Below are positions 7,677 to 15,983 of a stretch of 35,156 nucleotides of DNA, piece after piece. This DNA comes from Gammaproteobacteria bacterium (lineage in GTDB: Bacteria > Pseudomonadota > Gammaproteobacteria > Steroidobacterales > Steroidobacteraceae). Each line of letters starts with the position of its first letter. Positions within the stretch are counted from its first letter, which is position 1. The notes below the pieces were generated by a model that was not told the origin of the DNA, made no database searches, and saw only the letters and a program-made list of their open reading frames with translations. A program made the translations under genes and the position numbers. The stretch lies in assembly GCA_027317845.1 (NCBI GenBank), contig DAHVQK010000016.1, positions 1 to 35,156 on the forward strand. Direction: 5' to 3'.

Positions 7677-8546
7677 CTAGAACTTCCCGCTCTGAAAGTC
7701 CTCGAACGCCTGCATCAGCTCCTCACGGGTGTTCATGACAAATGGTCCGTATTTCGCCACGGGCTCACGCAGTGGCTGCCCGGCCACCAGGATGGCGCGG
7801 GCGGGCTGTCCCGTTCCTTCCTGACCTGATGGAGCGCCCTCCAAACGCACGGTTTCCCCCTCGGTGAGCACCGCGAGCTGGTGCGTGTCGAGGGTGGGCG
7901 CTTCCTCGCCCACCCGCACAGCGCCTTCATAGACATAGAGGAACGCCGCGTGACCGGACGGCAGCGCATGCGAGAAGCGCACGCCTGGCTCGAGCTCGAT
8001 GTCGAGGTAGGTCGGATCGGTGGCGGGCTGCGCGATGGGTCCTGCGATACCCGCCACCTGACCGGCGATCACCTTGATGCGCGCGCCCTCGACGGTCACC
8101 GAGGGAATCTTCTCCGGTGCGAACTCCTGGTAGCGCGGGGCGGTCATCTTGTCCCGGGCGGGCAGATTGATCCACAGCTGAAATCCACGCATGCGGCCTT
8201 GCTGCTGCTCGGGCATCTCCGAGTGCACGATGCCGCGGCCAGCGGTCATCCACTGTACGCTCCCCGGCACGAGCACCCCCTCGTGGCCATGGTTGTCGCG
8301 ATGACGCATCCGTCCATCGAGCATGTAGGTGACCGTCTCGAAACCCCGGTGAGGGTGATCCGGAAAGCCTGCGATATAGTCGCCGGGATTGTCGGTGCCG
8401 AACTCATCCAACATCAGGAAGGGATCGAGGTCGGGGAGCTGCTGCTGGCCGATCACGCGCGTGAGCTTGACGCCAGCCCCGTCAGAGGTCGGCATGCCGC
8501 GCACGATCCGGGCAATGGCTCGTGTGGAGGGCGTAGGGCAACTCAT
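7677..8546 (-). CDS. Pirin-family protein (quercetinase-like cupin)
   Basis: The 289-residue protein is a two-domain cupin of the pirin family. The metal-binding residues are in place in the N-terminal cupin: HPHRGFETVTYML gives His64 and His66, and GIVHSEM gives His108 and Glu110, matching the pattern in E. coli YhhW. The C-terminal cupin spans roughly residues 150-289. Related enzymes oxidise quercetin in vitro, but the physiological substrate is usually unknown. The gene lies 39 bases downstream of azoR on the same strand and is probably co-transcribed. With the divergent HxlR regulator this suggests a response to quinones or flavonoid-like electrophiles. Confidence 0.92.
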   Translation of the reverse strand: MSCPTPSTRAIARIVRGMPTSDGAGVKLTRVIGQQQLPDLDPFLMLDEFGTDNPGDYIAGFPDHPHRGFETVTYMLDGRMRHRDNHGHEGVLVPGSVQWMTAGRGIVHSEMPEQQQGRMRGFQLWINLPARDKMTAPRYQEFAPEKIPSVTVEGARIKVIAGQVAGIAGPIAQPATDPTYLDIELEPGVRFSHALPSGHAAFLYVYEGAVRVGEEAPTLDTHQLAVLTEGETVRLEGAPSGQEGTGQPARAILVAGQPLREPVAKYGPFVMNTREELMQAFEDFQSGKF

Positions 8547-8585
8547 GAAACCTCCAATGGGGCTGCGATCGACCGATCCGCCGGT

Positions 8586-9194
8586 TCAGGCGGCGAGCCG
8601 GGCCGCCTCGGCCGTCGCGGCGGCGATCGCCTGCTGCCTCTGGTCGGGGCTGATATTGAGGCCCTCGGCGCGCACGAAGGTGAGGTCGGTGATGCCGAGG
8701 AAGCCGAAGATACCGCGCAGGTAGCTCTCCTGGTGATCGAGGAACGCCGCGGGGGAATCCGGACCGTAGAAACCTCCCCGGGAGGAGGCCACGATCACCT
8801 TCTTGCCACCCGCGAGCCCCTCGGGTCCTTTCTCGGTGTAGCGGAAGGTCTTGCCGGCCACCGCCACCCGATCGATCCAGGCCTTCAGCTGCGAAGAGAC
8901 CGAAAAGTTGTACATCGGGGCGCCGATGACGATGATATCCGCGGACAGGAAGTCCTCGAGTGCCTTGCCGCCGCGCGCGAGGTCCTCGATCAGCGAGGAG
9001 GATTCGGGGGTGGCGCCTTGGGCGGCCGCGAGGTGTGCCGCCGTCAGGTGCCCGATGGGTTCGGCGCCGAGGTCGGTGTAGCGCACCGAGAGCTCCGGGC
9101 GGGCCTCACGAAGGCGCTGGACGATGGCCGCGCTCACTTGGCGGCTGACGGAATTCTGGCCGAGAATACTGGCGTCGATGTGCAGGAGTTTCAT
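8586..9194 (-). CDS. azoR: FMN-dependent NADH-azoreductase
   Basis: The 202-residue flavodoxin-fold protein matches AzoR, which reduces quinones and azo compounds with NADH and bound FMN. Visible features are the N-terminal [25 protein letters not shown], where the SxS region binds the FMN phosphate, then [23 protein letters not shown] (about 91-113) and [12 protein letters not shown] (about 134-145). Length fits the family (~200). The start ATG has GAGGA five bases upstream, and that GAGGA is part of the right-hand inverted-repeat arm described next, so a protein bound there would also cover the azoR translation start region. Confidence 0.93.
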   Translation of the reverse strand: MKLLHIDASILGQNSVSRQVSAAIVQRLREARPELSVRYTDLGAEPIGHLTAAHLAAAQGATPESSSLIEDLARGGKALEDFLSADIIVIGAPMYNFSVSSQLKAWIDRVAVAGKTFRYTEKGPEGLAGGKKVIVASSRGGFYGPDSPAAFLDHQESYLRGIFGFLGITDLTFVRAEGLNISPDQRQQAIAAATAEAARLAA

Positions 9195-9199
9195 GGTTG

Positions 9200-9231
9200 T
9201 CCTCGGTATGGTATAAAACGGTTACCGAGGA
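9200..9231. promoter_or_regulatory. Inverted repeat, probable HxlR operator
   Basis: TCCTCGGTA (9200-9208) and TACCGAGGA (9223-9231) are perfect 9-bp inverted arms around a 14-base AT-containing spacer (tggtataaaacggt). The element sits in the 81-base gap between azoR and the divergent HxlR gene and overlaps the TATA-like sequence. Local autoregulators of this family usually bind such sites. Confidence 0.6.
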
Positions 9232-9275
9232 TAAGTATGTAAGTCTTGCGGGCGAGAACACAAGAAGGCACAGCG

Positions 9276-9746
9276 ATGCGACCGAGTGAAACCGATGTGA
9301 CCCATGGGGGGCATTCGCTTCCGAGCGCGGAGTGCCCCAAGATCAGCCAGGTGTTGGCGCGGATCGGCGAGAAGTGGAGCGTTCTCATCATCATCATGCT
9401 CGCCGGGCGGCCCCGCCGTTTCTCGGAACTCAAGCGCGCCATCGGCGGCATTTCCCAGCGCATGCTGACATTGTGCCTGCGGGGACTCGAGCGCGACGGC
9501 CTGGTGAAGCGCACGGTGTTTCCCGTCGTCCCGCCCCGGGTCGAGTACGAGTTGACACCGCTCGGGCAGTCCCTGCGCGAGCCGGTCACTCAGCTTGCGA
9601 TGTGGGCGCAGGGCCATATTGTCGAGCTCGACGCGGCGCGCGAGGCGTTCGATCAGCGCGAGGCGCTCGAGCGCGAAAAGGCCGGGAGGGCCCCGGAGTG
9701 GGCGGACAGCCGTGAGGTTGGAATGTTGAGCATCCGCCGGCGCTAG
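9276..9746 (+). CDS. HxlR-family transcriptional regulator
   Basis: The 156-residue protein carries the HxlR winged helix: CPKISQVLARIGEKWSVLIIIMLAGRPRRFSELKRAIGGISQRMLTLCLRGLERDGLVKR (about 20-78), followed by the wing and an acidic/basic C-terminal tail. Cys20 lies at the position of the conserved Cys that senses quinones/diamide in YodB/QsrR-type members, and a second Cys lies in LTLCLRGL, so redox or quinone sensing is plausible. The track starts at TTG 9246; I prefer ATG 9276 because AGAAGG lies 7 bases upstream and the family starts near there. Divergence from azoR-pirin suggests it represses that operon and itself. Confidence 0.9.
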   Translation: MRPSETDVTHGGHSLPSAECPKISQVLARIGEKWSVLIIIMLAGRPRRFSELKRAIGGISQRMLTLCLRGLERDGLVKRTVFPVVPPRVEYELTPLGQSLREPVTQLAMWAQGHIVELDAAREAFDQREALEREKAGRAPEWADSREVGMLSIRRR

Positions 9747-9771
9747 CCTCAGGCGGAGGGGGCGGGCGCAT

Positions 9772-10431
9772 TCAGCCGGCGTGGGCGTGGGCGTGTCGGG
9801 AGGCGAGCTCCTCGGCCACTCGAGCGAGCGACAGGCCCCGGCTTTTCAACAGCAGCAACAGGTGGTAGAGGAGATCGGCCGACTCCGCGAGGACCTTCTC
9901 GTCGGTCTCGCCAACCGCCGCGAGCGCCACCTCCAGGCCTTCCTCGCCCACCTTCTGCGCCATCCTCCTCACGCCCTGCGCGTAGAGCCGGGCCGTGTAG
10001 CTGCCCTCGGGGCGCTCTGCGATCCGCTGCTCGATCACCGTTTCGAGTTCCCCGAGAAACGCCAGACGATCGGCCGCCGGGCGCTCGTTTCCGAAACACG
10101 TGGCCGTGCCCAGGTGGCACACCGGACCCCGCGGCCGCGCCGTGACGAGCAGCGCATCGCGGTCGCAGTCGGCGCGGAGCGAGACCAACTCGAGCGTGTT
10201 GCCGGAGGTCTCGCCCTTTTCCCACAAGCGTTGCCGGCTGCGGCTGAAGAAGACGACCCGCCCGCGGGAGAGGGTTTCGCGCAGCGCCTCGCGACTCATG
10301 TAGCCAAGCATCAGCACCGCGCCGTCCGGATCCTGCACGATGGCCGGCAGGAGCCCATCGGTCTTCTCGAAATCGAGGCTCTCGAGGTCCGCCCCGGTGA
10401 GCGGCCTGCCGGGGGGGGGTATTTGACTCAC
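9772..10431 (-). CDS. hisIE: Bifunctional phosphoribosyl-AMP cyclohydrolase / phosphoribosyl-ATP pyrophosphatase
   Basis: The 219-residue protein performs steps 2 and 3 of histidine synthesis. The N-terminal cyclohydrolase domain (about 10-115) has [34 protein letters not shown] and the zinc-site stretch DCDRDALLV...CHLGTATCF. The C-terminal pyrophosphatase domain (about 122-205) has the MazG-like helix pattern [15 protein letters not shown] and [13 protein letters not shown]. The GTG start overlaps the hisF stop as GTGA. It is the last gene of the operon. A run of nine C (minus strand) encodes PPP at codons 5-7 and is a possible slippage or assembly hazard. Confidence 0.96.
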   Translation of the reverse strand: MSQIPPPGRPLTGADLESLDFEKTDGLLPAIVQDPDGAVLMLGYMSREALRETLSRGRVVFFSRSRQRLWEKGETSGNTLELVSLRADCDRDALLVTARPRGPVCHLGTATCFGNERPAADRLAFLGELETVIEQRIAERPEGSYTARLYAQGVRRMAQKVGEEGLEVALAAVGETDEKVLAESADLLYHLLLLLKSRGLSLARVAEELASRHAHAHAG

Positions 10432-11195
10432 AATCGCACCTCAATGCCCGCCGAGCGCAGTTCGCGCTTCAGTTCCGGGATGGTGATCGCGCCCGAGTGG
10501 AACACGCTGGCCGCGAGCGCCGCATCGGCGCCGGCCTCGGTGAACACCGCCGCGAAATGGGCAATCTCACCCGCCCCGCCCGAGGCGACGAGGGGCACCT
10601 GACAGACTTGGCGCACCGCATGCAGCTGCTCGATATCGTACCCACGGCGTACCCCGTCGCTGCCCATGCAGTTGAGTACGATCTCGCCCGCGCCGCGCTG
10701 CTGCGCTTCGCGCACCCACTCGAGCACATCCCGTCCCGACTCGCGCGTGCGTCCCGGGTCGCCGGTGAACTGGAAGGCGCGGTACCCCTGCCCGGTGAGG
10801 CGGCTGTCGATTCCGACCACCACGCATTGCGAGCCGAAACGGCGGCTGAGCGCATCGATGAGGCCCGGGTCGGCGAGCGCGGGGGAGTTGACCGAGATCT
10901 TCTCCGCGCCGGCGTTGAGCACGGCCTCGGCGTCGGCCACGGAGCGGATGCCGCCCGCGACGCAGAATGGAATGTCGAGCACTCGGGCGACGCGCTGCAC
11001 CCAGCGACGATCGACGGATCGCCCTTCGGGACTCGCCGTGATGTCGTAGAACACGAGCTCATCGGCTCCTTCGTTGCGATAACGCGAGGCGAGCTCCATG
11101 ATATCGCCCACGATCCGATGATCTCGGAAGCGCACGCCCTTGACGACCTGACCGTCGCGGACGTCTAGGCAGGGGATGATGCGTCGGGCAAGAAT
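10428..11195 (-). CDS. hisF: Imidazole glycerol phosphate synthase cyclase subunit, AUU start
   Basis: HisF makes imidazole glycerol phosphate and AICAR from PRFAR using ammonia delivered by HisH. The 255-residue (beta/alpha)8 barrel reads (M)[22 protein letters not shown], so Asp11 is the expected catalytic acid; FYDITAS and VVGIDSRL follow. The track gives a 483-aa ORF from 11879, but its first ~228 residues are an out-of-frame reading of hisA. No ATG, GTG or TTG lies near the family N-terminus. The codon at the right place is ATT (11195-11193), eight bases after a good AGGAG. The next in-frame GTG would remove Asp11. hisF overlaps hisA by 31 bases. Confidence 0.93.
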   Translation of the reverse strand: MLARRIIPCLDVRDGQVVKGVRFRDHRIVGDIMELASRYRNEGADELVFYDITASPEGRSVDRRWVQRVARVLDIPFCVAGGIRSVADAEAVLNAGAEKISVNSPALADPGLIDALSRRFGSQCVVVGIDSRLTGQGYRAFQFTGDPGRTRESGRDVLEWVREAQQRGAGEIVLNCMGSDGVRRGYDIEQLHAVRQVCQVPLVASGGAGEIAHFAAVFTEAGADAALAASVFHSGAITIPELKRELRSAGIEVRL

Positions 11196-11917
11196 GGTCG
11201 TAGCTCCTGGGGAGTGATGCGCTGCTCGAGCAGGGCCTTGCCACTGATCGCGGCGGCGAGGCCGACCTCGGCCAGCGTCTTGAGGTCGACGGCATCGCGC
11301 ACGCCGCCCGAGGCCTGCCAGGCGATGCCGGGCTGACGCGCAACGGCGGCCCGGTAGAGTTCCAAGTTCGGGCCGGCGAGCGCCCCGTCGCGCGCGATGT
11401 CCGTGCACAGCACGTGTCGGACGGTCCCCTGGGGATAGAGCGCGAGCACCTCCCACAGGCTCTTCGCCGCCTCTTCCCGCCAGCCTCGGGTGCGCACCTG
11501 GGGCACACCCTGGGCATCGAGCCGCACATCGAGGGCGAGACAGATCCGCTCGGCGCCGAAATGAGCGAGCCACCGGAGGACCTCGTGCGGCCGCTCCACC
11601 GCCGCGCTGCCGATGACGACTCGGCCCACGCCCAAGGAGAGCAGCTCCTCGATCGTGTCGGCGGAGCGCACACCGCCCCCGACCTGCAAGTGTATGCCCC
11701 CCTGGGCCGCGAGGGAGGCGATGACCTTCCGGTTGGTGAGCTCGCCCTCGCACGCCCCATCGAGATCGACGACGTGCAGCCACCGGGCGCCGAAGGATCG
11801 GTAACGCCGGAGCAGCTCGGCCGGCTCGTACTCGTAGCGCGTCTCGGCGTTGAAATCGCCCTGGAACAGGCGCACGCAACGGCCCTGGCGCAGATCGATG
11901 GCGGGAATGAGCAGCAT
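11165..11917 (-). CDS. hisA: ProFAR isomerase (phosphoribosylformimino-AICAR-P isomerase)
   Basis: The 250-residue barrel enzyme catalyses the Amadori rearrangement of ProFAR to PRFAR. It has [22 protein letters not shown] with the first catalytic Asp (Asp8), [20 protein letters not shown], and the second-half [17 protein letters not shown] carrying the second catalytic Asp. Length fits the family (~245). It lies 16 bases after hisH. Its last ten codons contain the AGGAG and AUU start of hisF, so translation of the two genes is probably coupled. Confidence 0.96.
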   Translation of the reverse strand: MLLIPAIDLRQGRCVRLFQGDFNAETRYEYEPAELLRRYRSFGARWLHVVDLDGACEGELTNRKVIASLAAQGGIHLQVGGGVRSADTIEELLSLGVGRVVIGSAAVERPHEVLRWLAHFGAERICLALDVRLDAQGVPQVRTRGWREEAAKSLWEVLALYPQGTVRHVLCTDIARDGALAGPNLELYRAAVARQPGIAWQASGGVRDAVDLKTLAEVGLAAAISGKALLEQRITPQELRPFLPDASSPA

Positions 11918-11933
11918 GAGTGGGTTGAAGAGG

Positions 11934-12524
11934 CTACAGGGTGAGAAAGTTGCCGAGCAGCCGTGCGCCGCTCGCCGCCGAACGCTCGGGATGGAACTGC
12001 ACGCCCCAGAAGTTGCGCCACCGTACCACCGCCGAGAGTGCCTCGCCGTACTCCACGGGCGCCACCGTCAGCTCCCCCGCCGGCACCGCGTAGCCGTGTA
12101 CGAAGTAGAAATAGGCGCCAGGCTCGAGCCCGGCGAGCAGCGGGTCCGCGCGCGAGGGGCCGAGCTGGTTCCAGCCCATGTGCGGCACGGGGCGCCCCGG
12201 GGCCGCACTGAGTCGCCGCACTTCACCGGGAAGGACGCCGAGGCACTCGGTCGCGCCTTCGGCCGAACGCTCGAAGAGGAGTTGCATCCCGAGGCAGATG
12301 CCGAGCACCGGCTGGGTGAGCGATGGCAGAAGGCGGGCGAGCCCGCTGCGGCGCAGCCGCTCCATGGCATCCGCCGCGCAGCCGACACCGGGCAGCACCA
12401 CGCGGGGCGCGGCAGCGATTTCCTGCGCATCCGCGCTCACGCGCGTCCTGGCGCCCTGGCGCTCGAAGGCGTACTGGAGGGAGGCGAGGTTGGCGCCGCC
12501 GCTGTCGATGATGACCGCTTCCAC
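11934..12524 (-). CDS. hisH: Imidazole glycerol phosphate synthase glutaminase subunit
   Basis: The 196-residue class-I glutamine amidotransferase hydrolyses glutamine and passes ammonia to HisF. The catalytic triad is Cys77 in GICLGMQLLFE and His178/Glu180 in VQFHPERS; LPGVG forms the oxyanion region. The GTG at 12524 begins (M)EAVIIDSGGANLASL, which matches family N-termini. This start shares one base with the hisB stop codon (TAGTG), so the longer track ORF from 12608 is wrong. Confidence 0.95.
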   Translation of the reverse strand: MEAVIIDSGGANLASLQYAFERQGARTRVSADAQEIAAAPRVVLPGVGCAADAMERLRRSGLARLLPSLTQPVLGICLGMQLLFERSAEGATECLGVLPGEVRRLSAAPGRPVPHMGWNQLGPSRADPLLAGLEPGAYFYFVHGYAVPAGELTVAPVEYGEALSAVVRWRNFWGVQFHPERSAASGARLLGNFLTL

Positions 12525-13597
12525 TACAGCACGCCCTTGGTGCTCGGCAGCTCGTCGCCTTCGCGACGAAACGCCTGGCGCAGCGCCCGGCCGACCCCCT
12601 TGAAACATCCCTCGATCATGTGGTGGCTGTTCTCGCCGGTGACAGTGACATGGACCGCCGCCCCGAGCGAGTCGGCGAGGGAGCGGAAGAAATGCGGTAC
12701 CAGCTCGGTCGGCAGGCCACCCACGGTCTCGCGGTTGAATTGCCCGCGGAACTGGCTGTGCGCGCGGCCCGAAAGATCGATGGCCACCTGCGCGAGCGCC
12801 TCATCCATCGGCAGCAGGAACCCGTAGCGGGCGATGCCGACTTTCGTGCCGAGCGCGCGCCTGAGCGCCTCCCCGAGCGCGAGCGCGCAGTCTTCCACGG
12901 TATGGTGCTCATCGATCTCAAGGTCGCCCCGGCAGGAGAGCTCGAGGGCGAATCCACCGTGGCGCGCGAGCTGCTCGAGCATGTGGTCGAAGAATCCGAT
13001 GCCGGTGGCGATGCGCACCGGCCCGCTCGAATCGAGATCGACGCGCGCCTCGATGTCGGTTTCCTTCGTGCGGCGCCTCACTTGGGCGCGCCGCGCAGTC
13101 AGTGTTTGCACGATGGCCGGCCAGCTCTCCTCGCTCGAGCCCTCGCGGCGCACGCGCAGCCCCCGCACGCCGAGATTCCTGGCGAACTCGAGGTCGGTGT
13201 CCCGGTCCCCGATGACCGCGCTCGCCGCGAGGTTCAGCGCGTTCGCATCGAGGTACTGGCGCACCAGGGCCGTTCCGGGCTTGCGGCACTCACACCCCTC
13301 ACCCGGGGTGTGCGGGCAGACGAACACCTCGTCGAATTCGACGCCCTGCGAGCGAAACGCCTCGAGAATGAACTGCTGCGGCGCCTCGAAATTCTGGCGT
13401 GGAAAGGCCGGGGTGCCCAGCCCGTCCTGGTTCGTGACCATGACGAGCCGGTAGCCGTGGCGCTTCAACGTGGCGAGCGCGGCGAACACGCCAGGCATGA
13501 AGCGCACTTTCTCGAGCGCATCGACCTGGTGGTCGGAGGGCTCCTCGACGAGCGTGCCGTCGCGATCGACGAAGAGGACGGCCGGGAGCGGGCTCAT
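12524..13597 (-). CDS. hisB: Bifunctional histidinol phosphatase / imidazoleglycerol-phosphate dehydratase
   Basis: The 357-residue fusion is the gammaproteobacterial-type HisB. Residues 1-165 are a HAD-superfamily histidinol-phosphatase with LFVDRDGTLVEEP (Asp11, Asp13), VTNQDGLGT, a zinc loop CPHTPGEGCECRKP (94-107) and IGDRDTDLEFA. Residues 178-357 are the dehydratase, with GIGFFDHMLEQLARHGGF and the metal motif DEHHTVED (229-236). The ATG overlaps the hisC stop as ATGA. The fusion supports a gammaproteobacterial host. Confidence 0.97.
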   Translation of the reverse strand: MSPLPAVLFVDRDGTLVEEPSDHQVDALEKVRFMPGVFAALATLKRHGYRLVMVTNQDGLGTPAFPRQNFEAPQQFILEAFRSQGVEFDEVFVCPHTPGEGCECRKPGTALVRQYLDANALNLAASAVIGDRDTDLEFARNLGVRGLRVRREGSSEESWPAIVQTLTARRAQVRRRTKETDIEARVDLDSSGPVRIATGIGFFDHMLEQLARHGGFALELSCRGDLEIDEHHTVEDCALALGEALRRALGTKVGIARYGFLLPMDEALAQVAIDLSGRAHSQFRGQFNRETVGGLPTELVPHFFRSLADSLGAAVHVTVTGENSHHMIEGCFKGVGRALRQAFRREGDELPSTKGVL

Positions 13598-14649
13598 GCC
13601 CAGGCCTCGAGGAGGCGGGTATTCTGTTCGGGCGTTCCGACGGTGAGGCGCAGGGCGTCACCGAGCCCGGGATATGCGCGGGCGTCGCGCACCAGGAGTC
13701 CCGCCTCGCAGCCGAGCGCGAGCGCGGCGCCCGCGTCTTCGAACTCCGCCAGGATGAAGTTGGCATCGCTCGGCCAGATCTGCGTGATGCGCTTCAGGGC
13801 GGGCAGAGCCGCCATCAGGCGCGCGCGCTCGGCGATCAGCGTCGCGAGCTGCCGCTCGCCCGCGCCGAGCGCCTCGGGTGTCAGCCGGGTAAGGACCGTC
13901 TCGAGCGTCAGGGTCGGGACGGCGTAGGGTGGGATGATCTTGCGCAGCAGCCGGATGACCTGCGGAGCCGCGAGCAGCGTCCCGCAGCGCGCCCCGGCGA
14001 GGCCATAGGCCTTCGAGAGCGTGCGCAGCACGGCGAGATTCTCCAGCTCCCCGAGGTGACGGGCGAGACTCGGCCGGTCGGCGAACTCGAGATACGCCTC
14101 ATCGACCACCACGAGGGCGCGGCCCGTGAGCGCGCGGGCGATGCGCAGCATGGACCGCTCATCGAGCAGGTTGCCGGTCGGGTTGTTGGGGGAGCAGAGG
14201 AAGAGGAGCTTGGTCCCGGGAGTGCACCGCTCGAGCACCTGCGCCTCATCGAGCGCGAACCCGCGCTCCATCGAGAGCGGCACCGGGAGCACCTGTGCCC
14301 CCTGGATACGCGCCGACACCGAGTACATGCCGAAGGTCGGCGGGCAGACGAGCACCGCATCCTCTCCGGCGCGGCAGAACGCACGGCACAGCAGATCGAT
14401 GGCCTCATCGCTTCCCCGGCCCACCAGCACCGATGCGGGCGCGACGCCGTAGAGTTGCGCCAGCCGCTCGATCAGCACCCGCGGCTGCGGCTCCGGATAG
14501 CGATTGACCCCGCTGCGGGGATCCCCGCCCAGCGGACTCCAGGGCAGCTCGTTGGCGTGCAGCCGCTCGAGCTCCGGGCGCCAGGCGGCGTGCTCGTACA
14601 CTTTGAGCGCAACGATCTCAGGCCGCGCCAGCGCTTCCACCCAGCTCAT
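13594..14649 (-). CDS. hisC: Histidinol-phosphate aminotransferase
   Basis: The 351-residue fold-type I PLP enzyme transfers an amino group from glutamate to imidazole acetol phosphate. PLP-site features are VGRGSDEAID (77-86), CSPNNPTGN (152-160), VVDEAYLEFA (181-190) and Lys213 in RTLSKAYGLAGARCG. Length fits the family (~350). It overlaps hisB by 4 bp downstream and hisD by 4 bp upstream, so it is tightly coupled within the operon. Confidence 0.97.
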   Translation of the reverse strand: MSWVEALARPEIVALKVYEHAAWRPELERLHANELPWSPLGGDPRSGVNRYPEPQPRVLIERLAQLYGVAPASVLVGRGSDEAIDLLCRAFCRAGEDAVLVCPPTFGMYSVSARIQGAQVLPVPLSMERGFALDEAQVLERCTPGTKLLFLCSPNNPTGNLLDERSMLRIARALTGRALVVVDEAYLEFADRPSLARHLGELENLAVLRTLSKAYGLAGARCGTLLAAPQVIRLLRKIIPPYAVPTLTLETVLTRLTPEALGAGERQLATLIAERARLMAALPALKRITQIWPSDANFILAEFEDAGAALALGCEAGLLVRDARAYPGLGDALRLTVGTPEQNTRLLEAWA

Positions 14650-15983
14650 GAGCCCCCCTCATTGGCGTGCGGTTGCGCGCCGAGCGCATCGAGGCGACGG
14701 GTCACGGCGGCGGCGTGCGCGTCGAGCCCTTCGAGGCGCGCGAGCGTCACGGCCGTGGGGCCGAGTCCGAGGAGTCCGGCGGGAGTGAGTTCCTGGACGG
14801 TGATGCGCTTGAGGTAATCGAGCACCGAAAGACCGCTGTAGGCGCGGGCATAGCCGTAGGTCGGCAGCACGTGGTTGGTGCCGGAGCAGTAATCGCCCAT
14901 CGGCTCCGGGGACCAGGCGCCGAGGAACACCGAACCGGCGTTGACGATCTTCGCGAGGAGGGCTCGCGGCTCGCGCACCTCGAGGATCAGGTGCTCGGCG
15001 GCGTACTCGTTGGCCACCTCGGCGGCGCTGTCGAGGTTGGCGACCACGAGGCAGCGGCTCGAGGCGAGGGACTTCTCCAGGATGGCGCGGCGGGAGAGGC
15101 CGCCGAGCTGGGCGTCGATCGCGGCGCTCACCGCCCCGGCGAGCGCCGGGCTGTCGGTGACCAGGATGGCCTGTGCGTTCACATCGTGCTCGGCCTGAGC
15201 GAGAAGGTCGGCAGCTACGAACTCCGCGCGCGCGCTGGCGTCGGCGATGACCATGACCTCGGAGGGGCCGGCAGGCATGTCGCAGGCGGCTCCCTGCGGG
15301 TCACCCGCCGCGGCCTGTTTGGCGGCGGTTACCCAGGCGTTGCCGGGTCCGAAGATCTTGTCGACCTTGGGGAGGCTCGCGGTGCCGTAGGCGAGGGCGG
15401 CAATCGCCTGCGCGCCACCGACCTTGAACACCGATTCGATGCCACAGAGCTGCGCGGCCACCAACACCGCCGGGTTGGCCTCGCCGCGCCGATCCGGCGG
15501 CGTGCAGAGGATGCGGCGCGGGCAGGCGGCGATGCGCGCCGGCACGGCGAGCATCACGACGGCCGAGGGAAGGGGCGCGGATCCGGCCGGCACGTAGAGT
15601 CCGACGGCCCCGATCGGGCGGAAGATGCGCTCGCACCGCACCCCGGGGCTGGTCTCGAGGCCGAGCGGCTCGAGCGGCTGGGCGCGATGAAACCGCTCGA
15701 CATGATCGATGGCCCGCTCGATCGCCGCCACCTGTTCGGCACTCAGCGCCTCGCGTGCCCGTGCGAATTCCCGGGCGGTGACCGCCAGGGATTCGACATC
15801 CACGCCGTCAAAGCGCAGTGTGTAGGCTCTGAGCGCCGCGTCACCGGCAGCGCGCACGTTCGCGATGATCTCGCGCACCACCCCCTCGATATCCGCCCGC
15901 GCCTGCTGCACGGGCCGCTCGAGCGCCGAGCGGCGCTCAGGGGCGCCGAGCGAGTCCCACTCGAGGATGCGCATACGGGTCAC
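14646..15983 (-). CDS. hisD: Histidinol dehydrogenase
   Basis: The ~445-residue zinc enzyme performs the final two oxidations, histidinol to histidine, with NAD. Visible motifs include PIGAVGLYVPAGSAPLPSAVVMLAVPA, KIFGPGNAWVTAAKQ, MPAGPSEVMVIAD, LAQAEHD and SGTNHVLPTYGYAR near the C-terminus. I place the start at GTG 15983, which overlaps the hisG stop as GTGA and has GAGAAG eight bases ahead. ATG 15974, three codons later (MRILEWDSL), is also possible and agrees with many homologues. The track's extra 5' residues are read through hisG. Confidence 0.96.
   Translation of the reverse strand: MTRMRILEWDSLGAPERRSALERPVQQARADIEGVVREIIANVRAAGDAALRAYTLRFDGVDVESLAVTAREFARAREALSAEQVAAIERAIDHVERFHRAQPLEPLGLETSPGVRCERIFRPIGAVGLYVPAGSAPLPSAVVMLAVPARIAACPRRILCTPPDRRGEANPAVLVAAQLCGIESVFKVGGAQAIAALAYGTASLPKVDKIFGPGNAWVTAAKQAAAGDPQGAACDMPAGPSEVMVIADASARAEFVAADLLAQAEHDVNAQAILVTDSPALAGAVSAAIDAQLGGLSRRAILEKSLASSRCLVVANLDSAAEVANEYAAEHLILEVREPRALLAKIVNAGSVFLGAWSPEPMGDYCSGTNHVLPTYGYARAYSGLSVLDYLKRITVQELTPAGLLGLGPTAVTLARLEGLDAHAAAVTRRLDALGAQPHANEGGS

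Noticed and set aside
7881-9242. 453-aa plus-strand ORF across pirin and azoR
   Set aside because: It is antisense to two well-supported genes, has no recognisable motifs, and has the shadow composition expected from GC-rich codon bias.
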